A stretch of DNA of 64,000 nucleotides from the NCBI GenBank assembly GCA_947089145.1, contig CAMUJH010000016.1, positions 1 to 64,000 on the forward strand. The letters run 5' to 3'. The translations under genes were made by a program, and so were the position numbers. Below, piece after piece: positions 25,070 through 34,139 of the stretch; within the stretch, counting starts at the first letter, position 1, and each line of letters begins with the position of its first letter. This DNA is from an uncultured Hungatella sp. (GTDB lineage Bacteria; Bacillota; Clostridia; Lachnospirales; Lachnospiraceae). The notes below the pieces were generated by a model, which saw only the letters and a program-made list of their open reading frames with translations, was not told the origin of the DNA and did not search any database.

Positions 25070-25930
25070 ATGGAAGCAGAGGCAAGAAGCAAAAAGGGGT
25101 CCGCCAGGGCTGTCGGCGTCTGTTCGGTGGCGTTTCTGGTGGTGATGATGGTATTTACCATTTATCCCATTTTATATACAGTGTTCGGATCTTTAAAAAC
25201 CAACGCGGAGCTGACCTCGGGAGGCTCGTTCTTCCCAAAGGAATGGCAGTTTCAGAATTATTACCAGGCTTTTATTCAGGCGGATTTTATAAAATACACA
25301 TGGAACAGCGTGATTCTGGCAGTGTCCACCATGGTCTTGGCGGTTGTTACCTGCGCGCTGGCAGGATTTATCCTTGCCAGGCGGGATTTTGTGGGGAAGA
25401 AGATATTGCTGGCCTTGTACACCTCCATGATGTTTATCAGCCTGGGGTCAGTGACCTTGTATCCCATCTACCAGCTGCTGCAAAAGCTGGGGCTCCATAA
25501 AAATATTGCGGGACTTATTATCGCTCTGACAGGAGGGCAGGCGGTGAACGTGCTTTTGGTTATGGGGTTTGTCAAAGGGGTTCCAAAGGAACTTGATGAG
25601 GCCGCCATTATTGACGGGTGTTCGATCTATGGGGTATTCGGGCGTATCATCCTTCCCATCATTAAACCCATCCTGGCGGTGGTGGCGCTGTTTGTGTTTC
25701 GGAATACGTGGAATGATTATGTGACCACGCTGATTATGACTATAAGCAACAAGGGGATGCAGACACTGACCGTTGCGGTGGTGCAGCTAAAATATTCGGT
25801 TAATGCCGCGGCAGAGTGGCACATTATGCTTGCGGGAGCTTCTATTGCTATCATACCGATCCTTATTGTGTACCTGCTGTGCAATAAACAATTTATTGCG
25901 GGACTGACGGCGGGAGCTGTAAAAGGATAG
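25070..25930 (+). CDS. CUT1 sugar ABC transporter permease, second subunit
   Basis: A 286-residue permease with six membrane segments, the EAA loop LDEAAIIDGCSIYGVFGRII and the MalG-type C-terminus GLTAGAVKG. The frame is open from 25046, overlapping the previous gene, but AAGGAGG at 25058-25064 selects ATG 25070. Confidence 0.93.
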   Translation: MEAEARSKKGSARAVGVCSVAFLVVMMVFTIYPILYTVFGSLKTNAELTSGGSFFPKEWQFQNYYQAFIQADFIKYTWNSVILAVSTMVLAVVTCALAGFILARRDFVGKKILLALYTSMMFISLGSVTLYPIYQLLQKLGLHKNIAGLIIALTGGQAVNVLLVMGFVKGVPKELDEAAIIDGCSIYGVFGRIILPIIKPILAVVALFVFRNTWNDYVTTLIMTISNKGMQTLTVAVVQLKYSVNAAAEWHIMLAGASIAIIPILIVYLLCNKQFIAGLTAGAVKG

Positions 25931-25954
25931 ACAAATCCCCAATTGGAGAGCGTT

Positions 25955-27808
25955 ATGTGGCTGAATTGGTTACGAAATATTAGTTTTCGCAGAAAAATGA
26001 CGCTGATCTTTACGATTGTGTGCGCCTTTTCCACAGGGATAGCCGGAATCCTTTATTACGGATACGCAGAGCGGGAGATCATAAACAATTTTACAGCCAA
26101 TGCCTCAAGCCTGGTAAACCAAATGGAAAACATTTTGGATGCCAGGCTTGAAGCCGTTGACAGAAGGGCTTTTGCCGCCTTGACAAACAGTTCTTTTACG
26201 CAGCCTCTGGGAGATTATTTAAGCAGGCCGGATACGAAAAAGGAGGTTGCCCTTCGGGGGGAGGCGGCTAACTGGCTGAAAGATATCCGGCAGGCGGAGC
26301 CTTTTGTCCACTCGGCTTTTTTGTGGACGGACAAAGGGCTGTTTGACGATTATACCATGGCCAGGAACTGGGATTTTCGGTTTGAGGATTCCCCGTTCTG
26401 CGGATATTTTCAGGACCCTGCCAGCGATGCCATCCAATGGCTGCCTGCCATGAAGGATCAGGTATTTCGGGGGGAAGCGGCGGTACTCCCCTATGTGCGG
26501 CGGTTTACCATACCAGGCTACAGGCAGAGTCCATCCTATCTGATTATACAGTTGGATCAGAAAGCGCTGATGGAGGAAACCGTGGGAAGCGGGAGTCTGG
26601 GGGAGGTGGTGATTGCGGATATGAAGGGCAACGTCATAGCCGGGACCACGACGGTTAATGAAGAGGCTTTAACAGCGCTGTCAGAAGCCAAATCCTGGCC
26701 TTTGGAGGAATGGGGCAGCAGAGATATGGAGTGGAACGGGGAAGACTATCTGGTGTGCAGAGGCGTAGTGGATATTAATCACTGGCAGATTTACATTTTA
26801 AAATCAAAAAAGGAGCTGCTGGACAGCATCCGCAGGCTTCAGTGGCTGATTCTGGGTTTAACGGCCGCGCTGATTTTTGGCTGTATGCTCCTTGTGGCCG
26901 TACTTTCCAGACAGATGACCGGCTCCCTGAAACGGCTGGCAAAACAGATGAACCGTGTGCGGGGCGGGGAGATGGATGCCAGATATTATTACCCTTACCG
27001 GGACGAGGTGGGGAGCCTGACAAAAAGCTTTAATTATATGGCGGATGAGATTGAGAAGGCCATGAAAATGCAGCAGGAGTACATTGAAATACTGAAGCAG
27101 GAGAGGGATTTAATGGAGCAGATGCAGGAGCAGAAGCGCAAGGCGGAGTTTCGGGCCCTCCAGGCTCAGATCAATCCCCATTTTCTTTACAATACTCTGA
27201 ATACCATTACATGGATGGCTTCGGATAAGGGGGTGGATGAGATACGGATCTTGTCAAACTCTCTGGGAAAATTTTTCCGGATCAGTTTGAGCCGCGGAGC
27301 GGAGATCATTTCCGTGGCGGATGAACTGGAGCATATAAAGAGCTATCTGGCTATTCAGATGATTCGTTATGCTCAAAAGCTTAACTATGAGATTTGCGTG
27401 CCCGAAAGCCTTTTGTCATGCCGGATCTTAAAGCTGGTGCTGCAGCCTCTGGTGGAGAACTCCATTTATCATGGAATTAAGGAGAAGGAGGGGATGGGCA
27501 GAATCCTGGTCGGGGCGAAGCTTTGTGATGAAGGCCAGGGCAGGGAGGTTATCCGTTTTTGGGTGGAGGATAACGGAATGGGCTTTACGGCAGAAAAGCT
27601 GGCAAAAATCAATGAAAGCCTGCAAAAAGGGGATGCGGACAGCGGTGACGGATATGGGATTTTTAATGTAAATGAGAGGATCAGGCTGTATTACGGCCAG
27701 GAGTACGGGCTTTCCTATGAAAGCATCGAAGGGCAGTGGACCAGGGCGGTCCTTACAGTCCCTGCCCAGCCTTTTGTGTCTGGAAACGGGGGTGGTCTTC
27801 ATGTATAA
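25955..27808 (+). CDS. YesM-type sensor histidine kinase
   Basis: A 617-residue membrane kinase of the HPK7 (LytS/YesM) group. Membrane segments lie near residues 15-38 and 288-312 around a large extracellular sensor of about 250 residues. A HAMP segment and coiled coil (EIEKAMKMQQEYIEILKQER) lead to the His-kinase motif INPHFLYNTLNT and an ATPase domain with VEDNGMGF and GYGIFNVNER. GGAGAG selects ATG 25955. Such kinases sense glycans, often with the cognate ABC binding protein. It overlaps the regulator gene by 8 bases. Confidence 0.93.
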   Translation: MWLNWLRNISFRRKMTLIFTIVCAFSTGIAGILYYGYAEREIINNFTANASSLVNQMENILDARLEAVDRRAFAALTNSSFTQPLGDYLSRPDTKKEVALRGEAANWLKDIRQAEPFVHSAFLWTDKGLFDDYTMARNWDFRFEDSPFCGYFQDPASDAIQWLPAMKDQVFRGEAAVLPYVRRFTIPGYRQSPSYLIIQLDQKALMEETVGSGSLGEVVIADMKGNVIAGTTTVNEEALTALSEAKSWPLEEWGSRDMEWNGEDYLVCRGVVDINHWQIYILKSKKELLDSIRRLQWLILGLTAALIFGCMLLVAVLSRQMTGSLKRLAKQMNRVRGGEMDARYYYPYRDEVGSLTKSFNYMADEIEKAMKMQQEYIEILKQERDLMEQMQEQKRKAEFRALQAQINPHFLYNTLNTITWMASDKGVDEIRILSNSLGKFFRISLSRGAEIISVADELEHIKSYLAIQMIRYAQKLNYEICVPESLLSCRILKLVLQPLVENSIYHGIKEKEGMGRILVGAKLCDEGQGREVIRFWVEDNGMGFTAEKLAKINESLQKGDADSGDGYGIFNVNERIRLYYGQEYGLSYESIEGQWTRAVLTVPAQPFVSGNGGGLHV

Positions 27809-29444
27809 GATACTGGTTGCGGAAGATGAATCAGAGATGAGGAATCTTATTGTGAAATATTTAAATACCATGGAGCCGGAGTTTCAGGTGGTGGGAAGCG
27901 CGGTCAACGGCCTTGATGCTCTGAAACTGGCTGAAAGCCTGCGGCCGGACATCGTACTGACGGATATCTCCATGCCGGTTATGGACGGACTGGAATTTAT
28001 CCGGGAGGCAGGCCAAAGGAACCTTCCCTTAAAGGCAGTGATCATCAGCGGATATGATGAATTTGACTATGCAAGACGGGCGATTTCCATGGGAGTGGCG
28101 GATTATCTGCTAAAGCCTTTTGACCCTGAGGAATTGAGAAATGTGCTGGATAAAATTAAGAGGGAGCTGGATAAGCAGGCCAATTTGTTTGAGAACATGC
28201 GGCGGCTGCGGGAGAAGGCGGACGAGAAGGGGATTCTTTTAAAGGAGCAGATCCTTAAGGGCATCCTGCTGGGGAAGGAGGATGCGAGAGAGCCGGAGAA
28301 ATGGGTTCTGGATGTGGAGGCGGAGTTTTTCTGTGTCTGCCTGTTAAAGCTGCCTCTGTATCCGGATGCCAGAGGGTGGAACTTAGAGAGGCAGGAAAAT
28401 GTGGAAGAGCTGGTTAAGATCTTAAGCGGCGGGTATATTCACAGGGATATTGAGGCTCATGGGCTGGGATATGAGGGCAATGGAGCGGTTCTGATTCTGG
28501 CAGGCAGCGCAGGGGAAAAGGAGCAGTTCCTGCGGCGTGTGAAAAGCGGCATGGAGCATCTGATACAGAGTATGGAGCGGCACTACAGTATTCGGGTGGT
28601 GTGCGTGATTGGGACGATATGCAGCCATTGGAGAGAGCTGCATGGGTCGTATGAGGAAGTTATAAGCAGCTGGAAAGGGATCACGTCCGCGGATAAGGGG
28701 CTGATTGTCTGCGGGAGGCGAAAAGAGGGAAAGACGCAGGAAGCGGGGAAAAGTGAAAAGGATTCTTCCAGAGCTATAAAAGCGCTGAAGGAGCAAATCC
28801 TTTTGTCCATCCGCATGGGGCAGGAGAGGGAGTCCAGGGAATATCTGGAGGAGCTGATGGAGACTTACGGCTCTATACTGCCGGACGGGGCGGAGTTTGC
28901 CAGCATTTCAGCCAGGGAGCTGGTTTACAGTATTTTTAATGAGATTGCCAGGAGCCATATCCGTCTGGATGCCGCCTGCACCAACGAGGAGATTGAGAGC
29001 CAGGTGAAAGGACATCTGGAGCATGCCAGCCTTATGGAGATCGGGGAGCTTTTGAGGCATTATTTTCCTATGTTCCACCGGGCGTTTCTGGAGAACCGGG
29101 ACAGGCAGCAGGGGGATGTAATCGTGGAAAACGTGAGGGAGCTGATTGAAAATAACCTGGATCTTGAGGGGCTGACCCTGGAATGGATTGCAGGGAGGCT
29201 GAACTTCAGCTCCGCTTATATCCGGCAGATCTTTAAACAGAAAACCGGGGAGGCGATTATGGAGTATGTGATCCGGAAACGGATGGAAAAGGCGGGCAGG
29301 CTCCTTATGAATACGGACATGAGGATACAGGAGGTGGCAAAAGCCTGCGGATATGGAAACCAGCGGTATTTTGCAAGCAGCTTTAAGAAGTATTATGAAT
29401 GTACGCCCAGTAATTTTAAGAGAAATGTAAATACAAACGGTTAA
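27801..29444 (+). CDS. YesN-type response regulator with AraC DNA-binding domain
   Basis: A 547-residue regulator. The receiver domain occupies residues 1-125, with phosphoacceptor Asp55 in LTDISMP and Lys in LLKPFDP. A central region of about 300 residues is poorly conserved in this class. The C-terminal AraC double helix-turn-helix includes LEWIAGRLNFSSAYIRQIFK and IQEVAKACGYGNQRYFASSF. The frame is open from 27672, but the protein start MYKILVAEDE at ATG 27801 is unmistakable and overlaps the kinase gene end. It probably activates the adjacent ABC and rhamnosidase genes. Confidence 0.94.
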   Translation: MYKILVAEDESEMRNLIVKYLNTMEPEFQVVGSAVNGLDALKLAESLRPDIVLTDISMPVMDGLEFIREAGQRNLPLKAVIISGYDEFDYARRAISMGVADYLLKPFDPEELRNVLDKIKRELDKQANLFENMRRLREKADEKGILLKEQILKGILLGKEDAREPEKWVLDVEAEFFCVCLLKLPLYPDARGWNLERQENVEELVKILSGGYIHRDIEAHGLGYEGNGAVLILAGSAGEKEQFLRRVKSGMEHLIQSMERHYSIRVVCVIGTICSHWRELHGSYEEVISSWKGITSADKGLIVCGRRKEGKTQEAGKSEKDSSRAIKALKEQILLSIRMGQERESREYLEELMETYGSILPDGAEFASISARELVYSIFNEIARSHIRLDAACTNEEIESQVKGHLEHASLMEIGELLRHYFPMFHRAFLENRDRQQGDVIVENVRELIENNLDLEGLTLEWIAGRLNFSSAYIRQIFKQKTGEAIMEYVIRKRMEKAGRLLMNTDMRIQEVAKACGYGNQRYFASSFKKYYECTPSNFKRNVNTNG

Positions 29445-29481
29445 AGGCGGACAGGGCCGCCGGAAAAGTGAGGAAAGGAAT

Positions 29482-31530
29482 ATGAGTGAAAAAATCTGGA
29501 AAAACAGATGGGTGTGTGATCCCGCGTTTTTAGGGATGGAGCCTGCGCAGATGCTCCATCGGCAGTTAGATGACACGTTTAAGCTGCGGGAACATCGGGA
29601 GGATCTGAAGAATATCCATACCCTGTTTCGGAAAAAGGTGATCCTGGAGCCGGGATTTGGGCAGGTGTTTCTGGACATCTCGGCGGATGATTATTATAAA
29701 CTTTACATTAACGGCAGGTTTATTACCCAGGGGCCGGCCAGCGGGTACCCGTTCCGCTATAAGTATAACCGCCTGGATGTTACAAAGGAGTTAAGGCCCG
29801 GGGAGAATGTGCTGGGCGTTCATGTGCATTACCAGGGGCTGGTAAACAGGGCCTGCAACAGCGGTGACTACAGACAGGGTATGATTGCGGAATTGTGGGA
29901 GGACGGGAAGCTGGTCATGGACGACTGCTGGAAGTGTATGCGGGCCCGGGAGTATGTGGGGGTAAAGACGGTTGGATATGATACCCAGTTTGAGGAGGCA
30001 ATTGATAACCGCTTAAAATGTGCAGGGTGGAGAGAACCGGGGTATGACGATTCCAACTGGGAGGAGGCGCCCCGGAGGGAAAAGGACGACCATGTGCTTG
30101 TAATGCAGAAGACGGAAAATGTGGTGACAGAGCCAAGAAGAGCGGTCAGTACAAAGCAGATAAAGGATGGGATTTTACTGGATTTCGGCGAGGAGCTGAC
30201 AGGGACTTTCTATATGAAGGCCAGGGGGAAGGCTGGTGACATGGTGCGGATTCTGTTTGGCGAGGAGCTGACGGATGAGGACAGAGTGCGCAGTGATATG
30301 CGGTGCAGCTGCCGTTATGAGGACAGGCTGATTCTGGCGGAAGGGGAAAATGAGCTGGAGCAGTTTGAGTATAAATGTTTCCGCTATGTGCAGCTTGTGA
30401 CAGAGGGGGACACAAAGCTGTGGGATTTCCGGGTGGATTTCAGGCATTATCCTTTTGACGAGTCGTTTTGCGGTTTTTGGATCGGAAATGAATCTGTGGG
30501 CAAAGTGTGGGACATCTGTAAAAGGGCAGTGAGAAACTGCGCCCAGGAGGCGTTTCTGGACTGCCCCCACCGGGAGAAGGGGCAGTATCTTGGGGATCTT
30601 TTAGTGACGGGGCATGCCTTTTATTATCTGACAGGGGACACAAAGCTGTTTGGCAAGGCTTTGGAGGATTTTGCGGATTCTGCCAGGATCTGTAAAGGGA
30701 TGATGGCCGTGGCCCCGGGAAATCTGATGCAGGAGATAGGGGATTTTTCCCTGCTGTTTCCCTATGAGGTCCTTTTGTATTACCGGCTGGGGAGCAGGGA
30801 GGGAAAGGGGGAGTTTCTGGAGAAAATGCTTCCCGTGGTTCTGGGGATTGAGGATTATTTTCACCAGTTCCGAAACAGGCAGGGGCTTCTTGAGAATGTA
30901 AAGACCAAATGGAATCTGGTGGACTGGCCGGAGAATTTAAGGGATGACTATGATTTTGACCTGCCCCAGCCTGTGGTGGGAGACGGCTGCCACAATGTGA
31001 TCAATGCCTATTATGTGGGGATGAAGCAGTGCGTGGAGGAGATAAAGAGGATTTTGGGGATGGAGGTCAGGCCGGAGGCGGACAGGCTTAAAGAAGCTTT
31101 TATCAGAACCTTTTACAAGGCTGATACAGGGCTTTTTGTTGATTCGTCTGTCAGCAGTCACAGCTCGCTCCATGCCAATGCTTTTCCCTGCTTTTTTGGG
31201 ATTATGCCAAAGGGAAACCGGATCGTGGAGTTTATCCGGAAGAAAGGATTCTGCTGCGGCGTGTTTACGGCGTATTTTGTGCTGTTTGGGCTTGTGCGGG
31301 CAGGCAAGAGGGATCTAGCCTATGAACTGATCACAAATGAGTCGGAGCATTCCTGGATGAATATGGTGAAAGAGGGGGCAACTACGGCCTATGAGGCATG
31401 GGGGAAGGAACAAAAATGGAATACCAGCCTGTGCCATGGATGGGCGGCGGCTCCGATCCCGGTTTTGATGGAGGGGTGGACGCAGGAGGAGCGAAAGATC
31501 CTGGGGTGGAGGAGACAGGAATGTGATTGA
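29482..31530 (+). CDS. GH78-like alpha-L-rhamnosidase
   Basis: A 682-residue enzyme built like GH78 alpha-L-rhamnosidases: N-terminal beta-sandwich domains (residues 1-330, with ADDYYKLYINGRF and LDFGEELTGTF) and an (alpha/alpha)6 catalytic barrel. The motif DCPHREKGQYLGD near residues 358-370 matches the family block that carries the general acid Glu. There is no signal peptide, so it would act on imported rhamnosides. AGGAAAGGA precedes the ATG. It is the last gene of the second ABC and two-component cluster, before a terminator. It is shorter than many GH78 enzymes, so a related unclassified family is possible. Confidence 0.82.
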   Translation: MSEKIWKNRWVCDPAFLGMEPAQMLHRQLDDTFKLREHREDLKNIHTLFRKKVILEPGFGQVFLDISADDYYKLYINGRFITQGPASGYPFRYKYNRLDVTKELRPGENVLGVHVHYQGLVNRACNSGDYRQGMIAELWEDGKLVMDDCWKCMRAREYVGVKTVGYDTQFEEAIDNRLKCAGWREPGYDDSNWEEAPRREKDDHVLVMQKTENVVTEPRRAVSTKQIKDGILLDFGEELTGTFYMKARGKAGDMVRILFGEELTDEDRVRSDMRCSCRYEDRLILAEGENELEQFEYKCFRYVQLVTEGDTKLWDFRVDFRHYPFDESFCGFWIGNESVGKVWDICKRAVRNCAQEAFLDCPHREKGQYLGDLLVTGHAFYYLTGDTKLFGKALEDFADSARICKGMMAVAPGNLMQEIGDFSLLFPYEVLLYYRLGSREGKGEFLEKMLPVVLGIEDYFHQFRNRQGLLENVKTKWNLVDWPENLRDDYDFDLPQPVVGDGCHNVINAYYVGMKQCVEEIKRILGMEVRPEADRLKEAFIRTFYKADTGLFVDSSVSSHSSLHANAFPCFFGIMPKGNRIVEFIRKKGFCCGVFTAYFVLFGLVRAGKRDLAYELITNESEHSWMNMVKEGATTAYEAWGKEQKWNTSLCHGWAAAPIPVLMEGWTQEERKILGWRRQECD

Positions 31531-31585
31531 TATATAGCTCTAGAACTGCCGCAGAGAATATGTGATGTCAGAAAACAGCAGGAAA

Positions 31586-31624
31586 GAGGAAAACATTCTG
31601 TGAAGGGATGTTTTCCTCTTTTCC
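31586..31624 (+). terminator. Intrinsic terminator after the rhamnosidase gene
   Basis: GAGGAAAACAT at 31586-31596 pairs with ATGTTTTCCTC at 31608-31618, followed by TTTTCC. It closes the 22.7-31.5 kb operon. Confidence 0.85.
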
Positions 31625-31702
31625 TGCCGTAACTATGAAACCGAAAGCTGAATAGTTACCTGGACTGTACACGGGTACTGTTTTCAGGCTGACTTTGTGT
31701 TA

Positions 31703-32728
31703 TCAGCAGTAAAACTCCATAGGATAGGTCATATACTCAATTTCGTCCAGCTCATCCATGGTTATCAGGCCAGCCGGCGCCCGAAGCACTGCGGGAATCC
31801 GGTTCACGATGGTAGCGCAGGTGTGCTCAACCGTGGCAGGCTTTACTACATGGAATTCCGTATCCGGCTCGCCGGTAATTTTCCAGTCGCACATATCTCC
31901 GTCATCGGGGCCGTACACCTTGCCGATGCACTGAGTCTCAATAACTGGCCCCTGGAAAGTTTCCGTGGTCACAACAGCTGCCATGCCGATGCAGTTGCCG
32001 CTCTTTATATCCTTGCCCATAGTGGAGGAGTACAGATCCCCATCGTGGAAATAGGGAACGCATTTCTGAGTCTGGCTCTTAATGGTCCAGCCCATTTTCG
32101 CTGCCAGGGCTTCGTTGGAGTTCCACACATAGGAGGGCTCCAGGACTTCGGGATGGGCGATCTGGTTCTCAAATTCTTCGGGGGTTAAGTCTACGCCGTG
32201 GGCCTTTGCCAGGGCCAGGCCATAGTCTTCAACATTGTAGCTGACTGCGCCCTCGATTTTCTTAATGTTGTGGCAGCTTCCTGCAACAACACTGACCATG
32301 TTTACCCAGAAGGTGTCCTCCATGCCGCTTCCTACGAAGGTACAGTTGTTTTCCTTGGCCAGCACGTCCAGATGATTGGCGCGGACAGGGTCAGTGGTCC
32401 AGCAGTAGGTGGCTTCCTCGCAGGTGGTGATGACGCTGATGCCCCGGCTTAAGCAGTTTACAAAGTGGTCATAGCAGTCGCTTACCAGGCTGAACAGAGT
32501 AACCACCGCAATATCAGGATCGGTGTTGTCCAGAACTTCCTCTGCATTATTACTGATAAGAACGCCTGTCTTTACGCCAAGCTCCGCATAATCACCGATA
32601 TCCATGCCTACGATTTCCGGATTGACGTCAATAGCGCCTACAATCTGGGCGCCCTTTTCATAGAGGTAGCGAAGAATGTATTTGCTCATTTTGCCGCAGC
32701 CGTACTGTACTACTTTAATCTTGCTCAT
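31703..32728 (-). CDS. 2,4-diaminopentanoate dehydrogenase-like (DapB-like) protein
   Basis: A 341-residue NAD(P)-binding protein. The N-terminal Rossmann motif [17 protein letters not shown] and the DVNPEIVG segment match dihydrodipicolinate-reductase-like dehydrogenases, and the overall pattern is closest to Ord, 2,4-diaminopentanoate dehydrogenase of clostridial ornithine fermentation. GAAGGAGG precedes the ATG. The other ornithine pathway genes (aminomutase oraSE, thiolase ortAB, racemase) are not nearby, so the physiological substrate is open; many paralogues exist in Clostridia. Monocistronic, convergent with the rhamnosidase operon. Confidence 0.78.
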   Translation of the reverse strand: MSKIKVVQYGCGKMSKYILRYLYEKGAQIVGAIDVNPEIVGMDIGDYAELGVKTGVLISNNAEEVLDNTDPDIAVVTLFSLVSDCYDHFVNCLSRGISVITTCEEATYCWTTDPVRANHLDVLAKENNCTFVGSGMEDTFWVNMVSVVAGSCHNIKKIEGAVSYNVEDYGLALAKAHGVDLTPEEFENQIAHPEVLEPSYVWNSNEALAAKMGWTIKSQTQKCVPYFHDGDLYSSTMGKDIKSGNCIGMAAVVTTETFQGPVIETQCIGKVYGPDDGDMCDWKITGEPDTEFHVVKPATVEHTCATIVNRIPAVLRAPAGLITMDELDEIEYMTYPMEFYC

Positions 32729-32847
32729 AACGAAATTCCTCCTTCTTGGGAAACAAAGTTTTCTGATGGTCTTAGTATATAACCTGATGGCAGGTGAGAG
32801 TCAAGGAAGATTGTGGAAATTTTAACGGCAATTTTAATGGGGAATTA

Positions 32848-33007
32848 GGGCGTGTTTGAAAATTGCTTTCCGTCAGATGTGCGTCACAGTTTGCGGGAGA
32901 TTTGGCCCGAATGAGGGAGGCGTAGTGGGCTACGTTGACCGAATGAGGGCCAGATCTCCCGCAAAGTGGGGCGTGCAGATGGCGGGAATGAATTTTCAAA
33001 CACGCTC
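32848..33007. mobile_element. MITE-like 160-bp near-palindromic element
   Basis: The terminal inverted repeats are 17 bases with one mismatch: GGGCGTGTTTGAAAATT at the left and the complement of GAGCGTGTTTGAAAATT at the right. Each is flanked by TA (32846-32847 and 33008-33009), as expected for the TA duplication of Tc1/mariner or IS630-type transposition. Most of the interior is also an imperfect inverted repeat (TTTGCGGGAGAT and GGCCC in both arms), so the whole element can fold on itself. It encodes no transposase; short open frames across it are by-products. It occupies part of the 461-base gap 32729-33189, whose remainder holds a promoter and otherwise nothing I recognise. Confidence 0.72.
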
Positions 33008-33102
33008 TAGGGCGGGACAAAAGGAAAGGGGGGAGCTGTTTTTGGCAGTTTGACCTATGGCGACGTAAACAGAGATAAAAAATAAAGAAATTATAAAATA
33101 TC

Positions 33103-33130
33103 TTGCTGAAAAATGAAAAAAGTTTATAAT
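33103..33130 (+). promoter_or_regulatory. Candidate promoter of the MerR gene
   Basis: TTGCTG at 33103-33108 and TATAAT at 33125-33130 have a 16-base spacer, 59 bases before the regulator start, in an AT-rich stretch. Confidence 0.45.
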
Positions 33131-33189
33131 TAATTTATACGATTTTACTAAAAACCCTGACCTTACCTTAGAGTTTTGGAGGCGGAGTT

Positions 33190-34029
33190 ATGGATGATAA
33201 AATGATGAAGATTGGCGAGATGGCGCAGTTTAATCGGGTGTCCATTACCACGCTGCGGCTGTATGACAAGGTGGGGATTCTGAAACCGTGTTATACAGAC
33301 ACGAAGACCAATTATCGATATTACAGTATACACCAGAAAGCGCGGCTGGATATGATCCAGTATATGAAAGAGCTGGGCATGAGTTTGGGGGAGATCCGTG
33401 AGATTCTGGAAAAAGGGGATATCCAGATGATCGAGTCTACCCTTATCAGCAAAAAGAAACAGGTGAAAGAGGAGATTGCTCAGCTGAAGCTGCGGATGGG
33501 GGCCATAACAAGGGCTATTGACAGCGTGGAACGATTTCGGAAAGCGCCGGACTGCGGAATGATCACCGTGGAGTATATTTCTCACCGGAAGGTGTATGTG
33601 ATGCACACGGATACTAATTTTTATGAGCATGATATTTCCGTGTATGAGGAAATTTTAGAGGATCTGAAAGAGAATCTAATTAATCAGGGGCTGCCCCAGG
33701 TCTATTACTGCAATGCAGGGACAATTATGAGAAAAGAGGATTTTTTGGATTTGAAAATGGAGTCCCATGAAATTTTTTTGTTTGTGGATGATGATTTCCC
33801 GGCTCATAAGTCTGTGCGGCGGATTGACAGCGCCATGTATGCCTGCATTTATCTGGACAGTTTTGAGGGGGAACGGGAGTACGCCAGAAGACTTCTGAAC
33901 TACTGCCGGGAGCATTGGTATGTGATCTGCGGGGATTATATTTGTGAAGTTTTGACAGAGTTTAATGTGTTTGACAGTGAGAAAAGGTCTATGTTTTTAA
34001 GGCTGCAGGTGCCGCTGAAATTTAGGTAG
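33190..34029 (+). CDS. MerR-family regulator with GyrI-like effector domain
   Basis: A 279-residue regulator. The N-terminal MerR helix-turn-helix (MKIGEMAQFNRVSITTLRLYD, residues 6-26) and wing are followed by a coiled-coil dimerisation helix near residues 75-115. The C-terminal domain of about 160 residues resembles the BmrR/GyrI effector-binding fold that recognises small hydrophobic molecules. TTTTGGAGG precedes the ATG. It is monocistronic with no adjacent efflux gene, so its regulon cannot be read from context. Confidence 0.87.
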   Translation: MDDKMMKIGEMAQFNRVSITTLRLYDKVGILKPCYTDTKTNYRYYSIHQKARLDMIQYMKELGMSLGEIREILEKGDIQMIESTLISKKKQVKEEIAQLKLRMGAITRAIDSVERFRKAPDCGMITVEYISHRKVYVMHTDTNFYEHDISVYEEILEDLKENLINQGLPQVYYCNAGTIMRKEDFLDLKMESHEIFLFVDDDFPAHKSVRRIDSAMYACIYLDSFEGEREYARRLLNYCREHWYVICGDYICEVLTEFNVFDSEKRSMFLRLQVPLKFR

Positions 34030-34050
34030 GGGATAGGTAAGAAAAAGGCC

Positions 34051-34107
34051 AGGGGCTTTCTTAAGTTTGGATAACAAAAGATCGTATCCAAAGTTAAGGA
34101 AGCCCCT
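34051..34107. terminator. Long hairpin terminator, mainly for argG
   Basis: A 23-base-pair stem joins 34051-34073 and 34085-34107 with one wobble pair and one mismatch around an 11-base loop. On the minus strand it is followed by GGCCTTTTTCTT, giving a U tract for argG transcripts. On the plus strand, downstream of the MerR gene, there is no T run. Confidence 0.75.
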
Positions 34108-34139
34108 ATCTAACTGCATGCAGCCTGAAAGCGGAATTT

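Noticed and set aside
32772-33053. Short open frames on both strands across the MITE-like element
   Set aside because: They are mirror products of a palindrome, end in the inverted repeat and have no ribosome binding sites.
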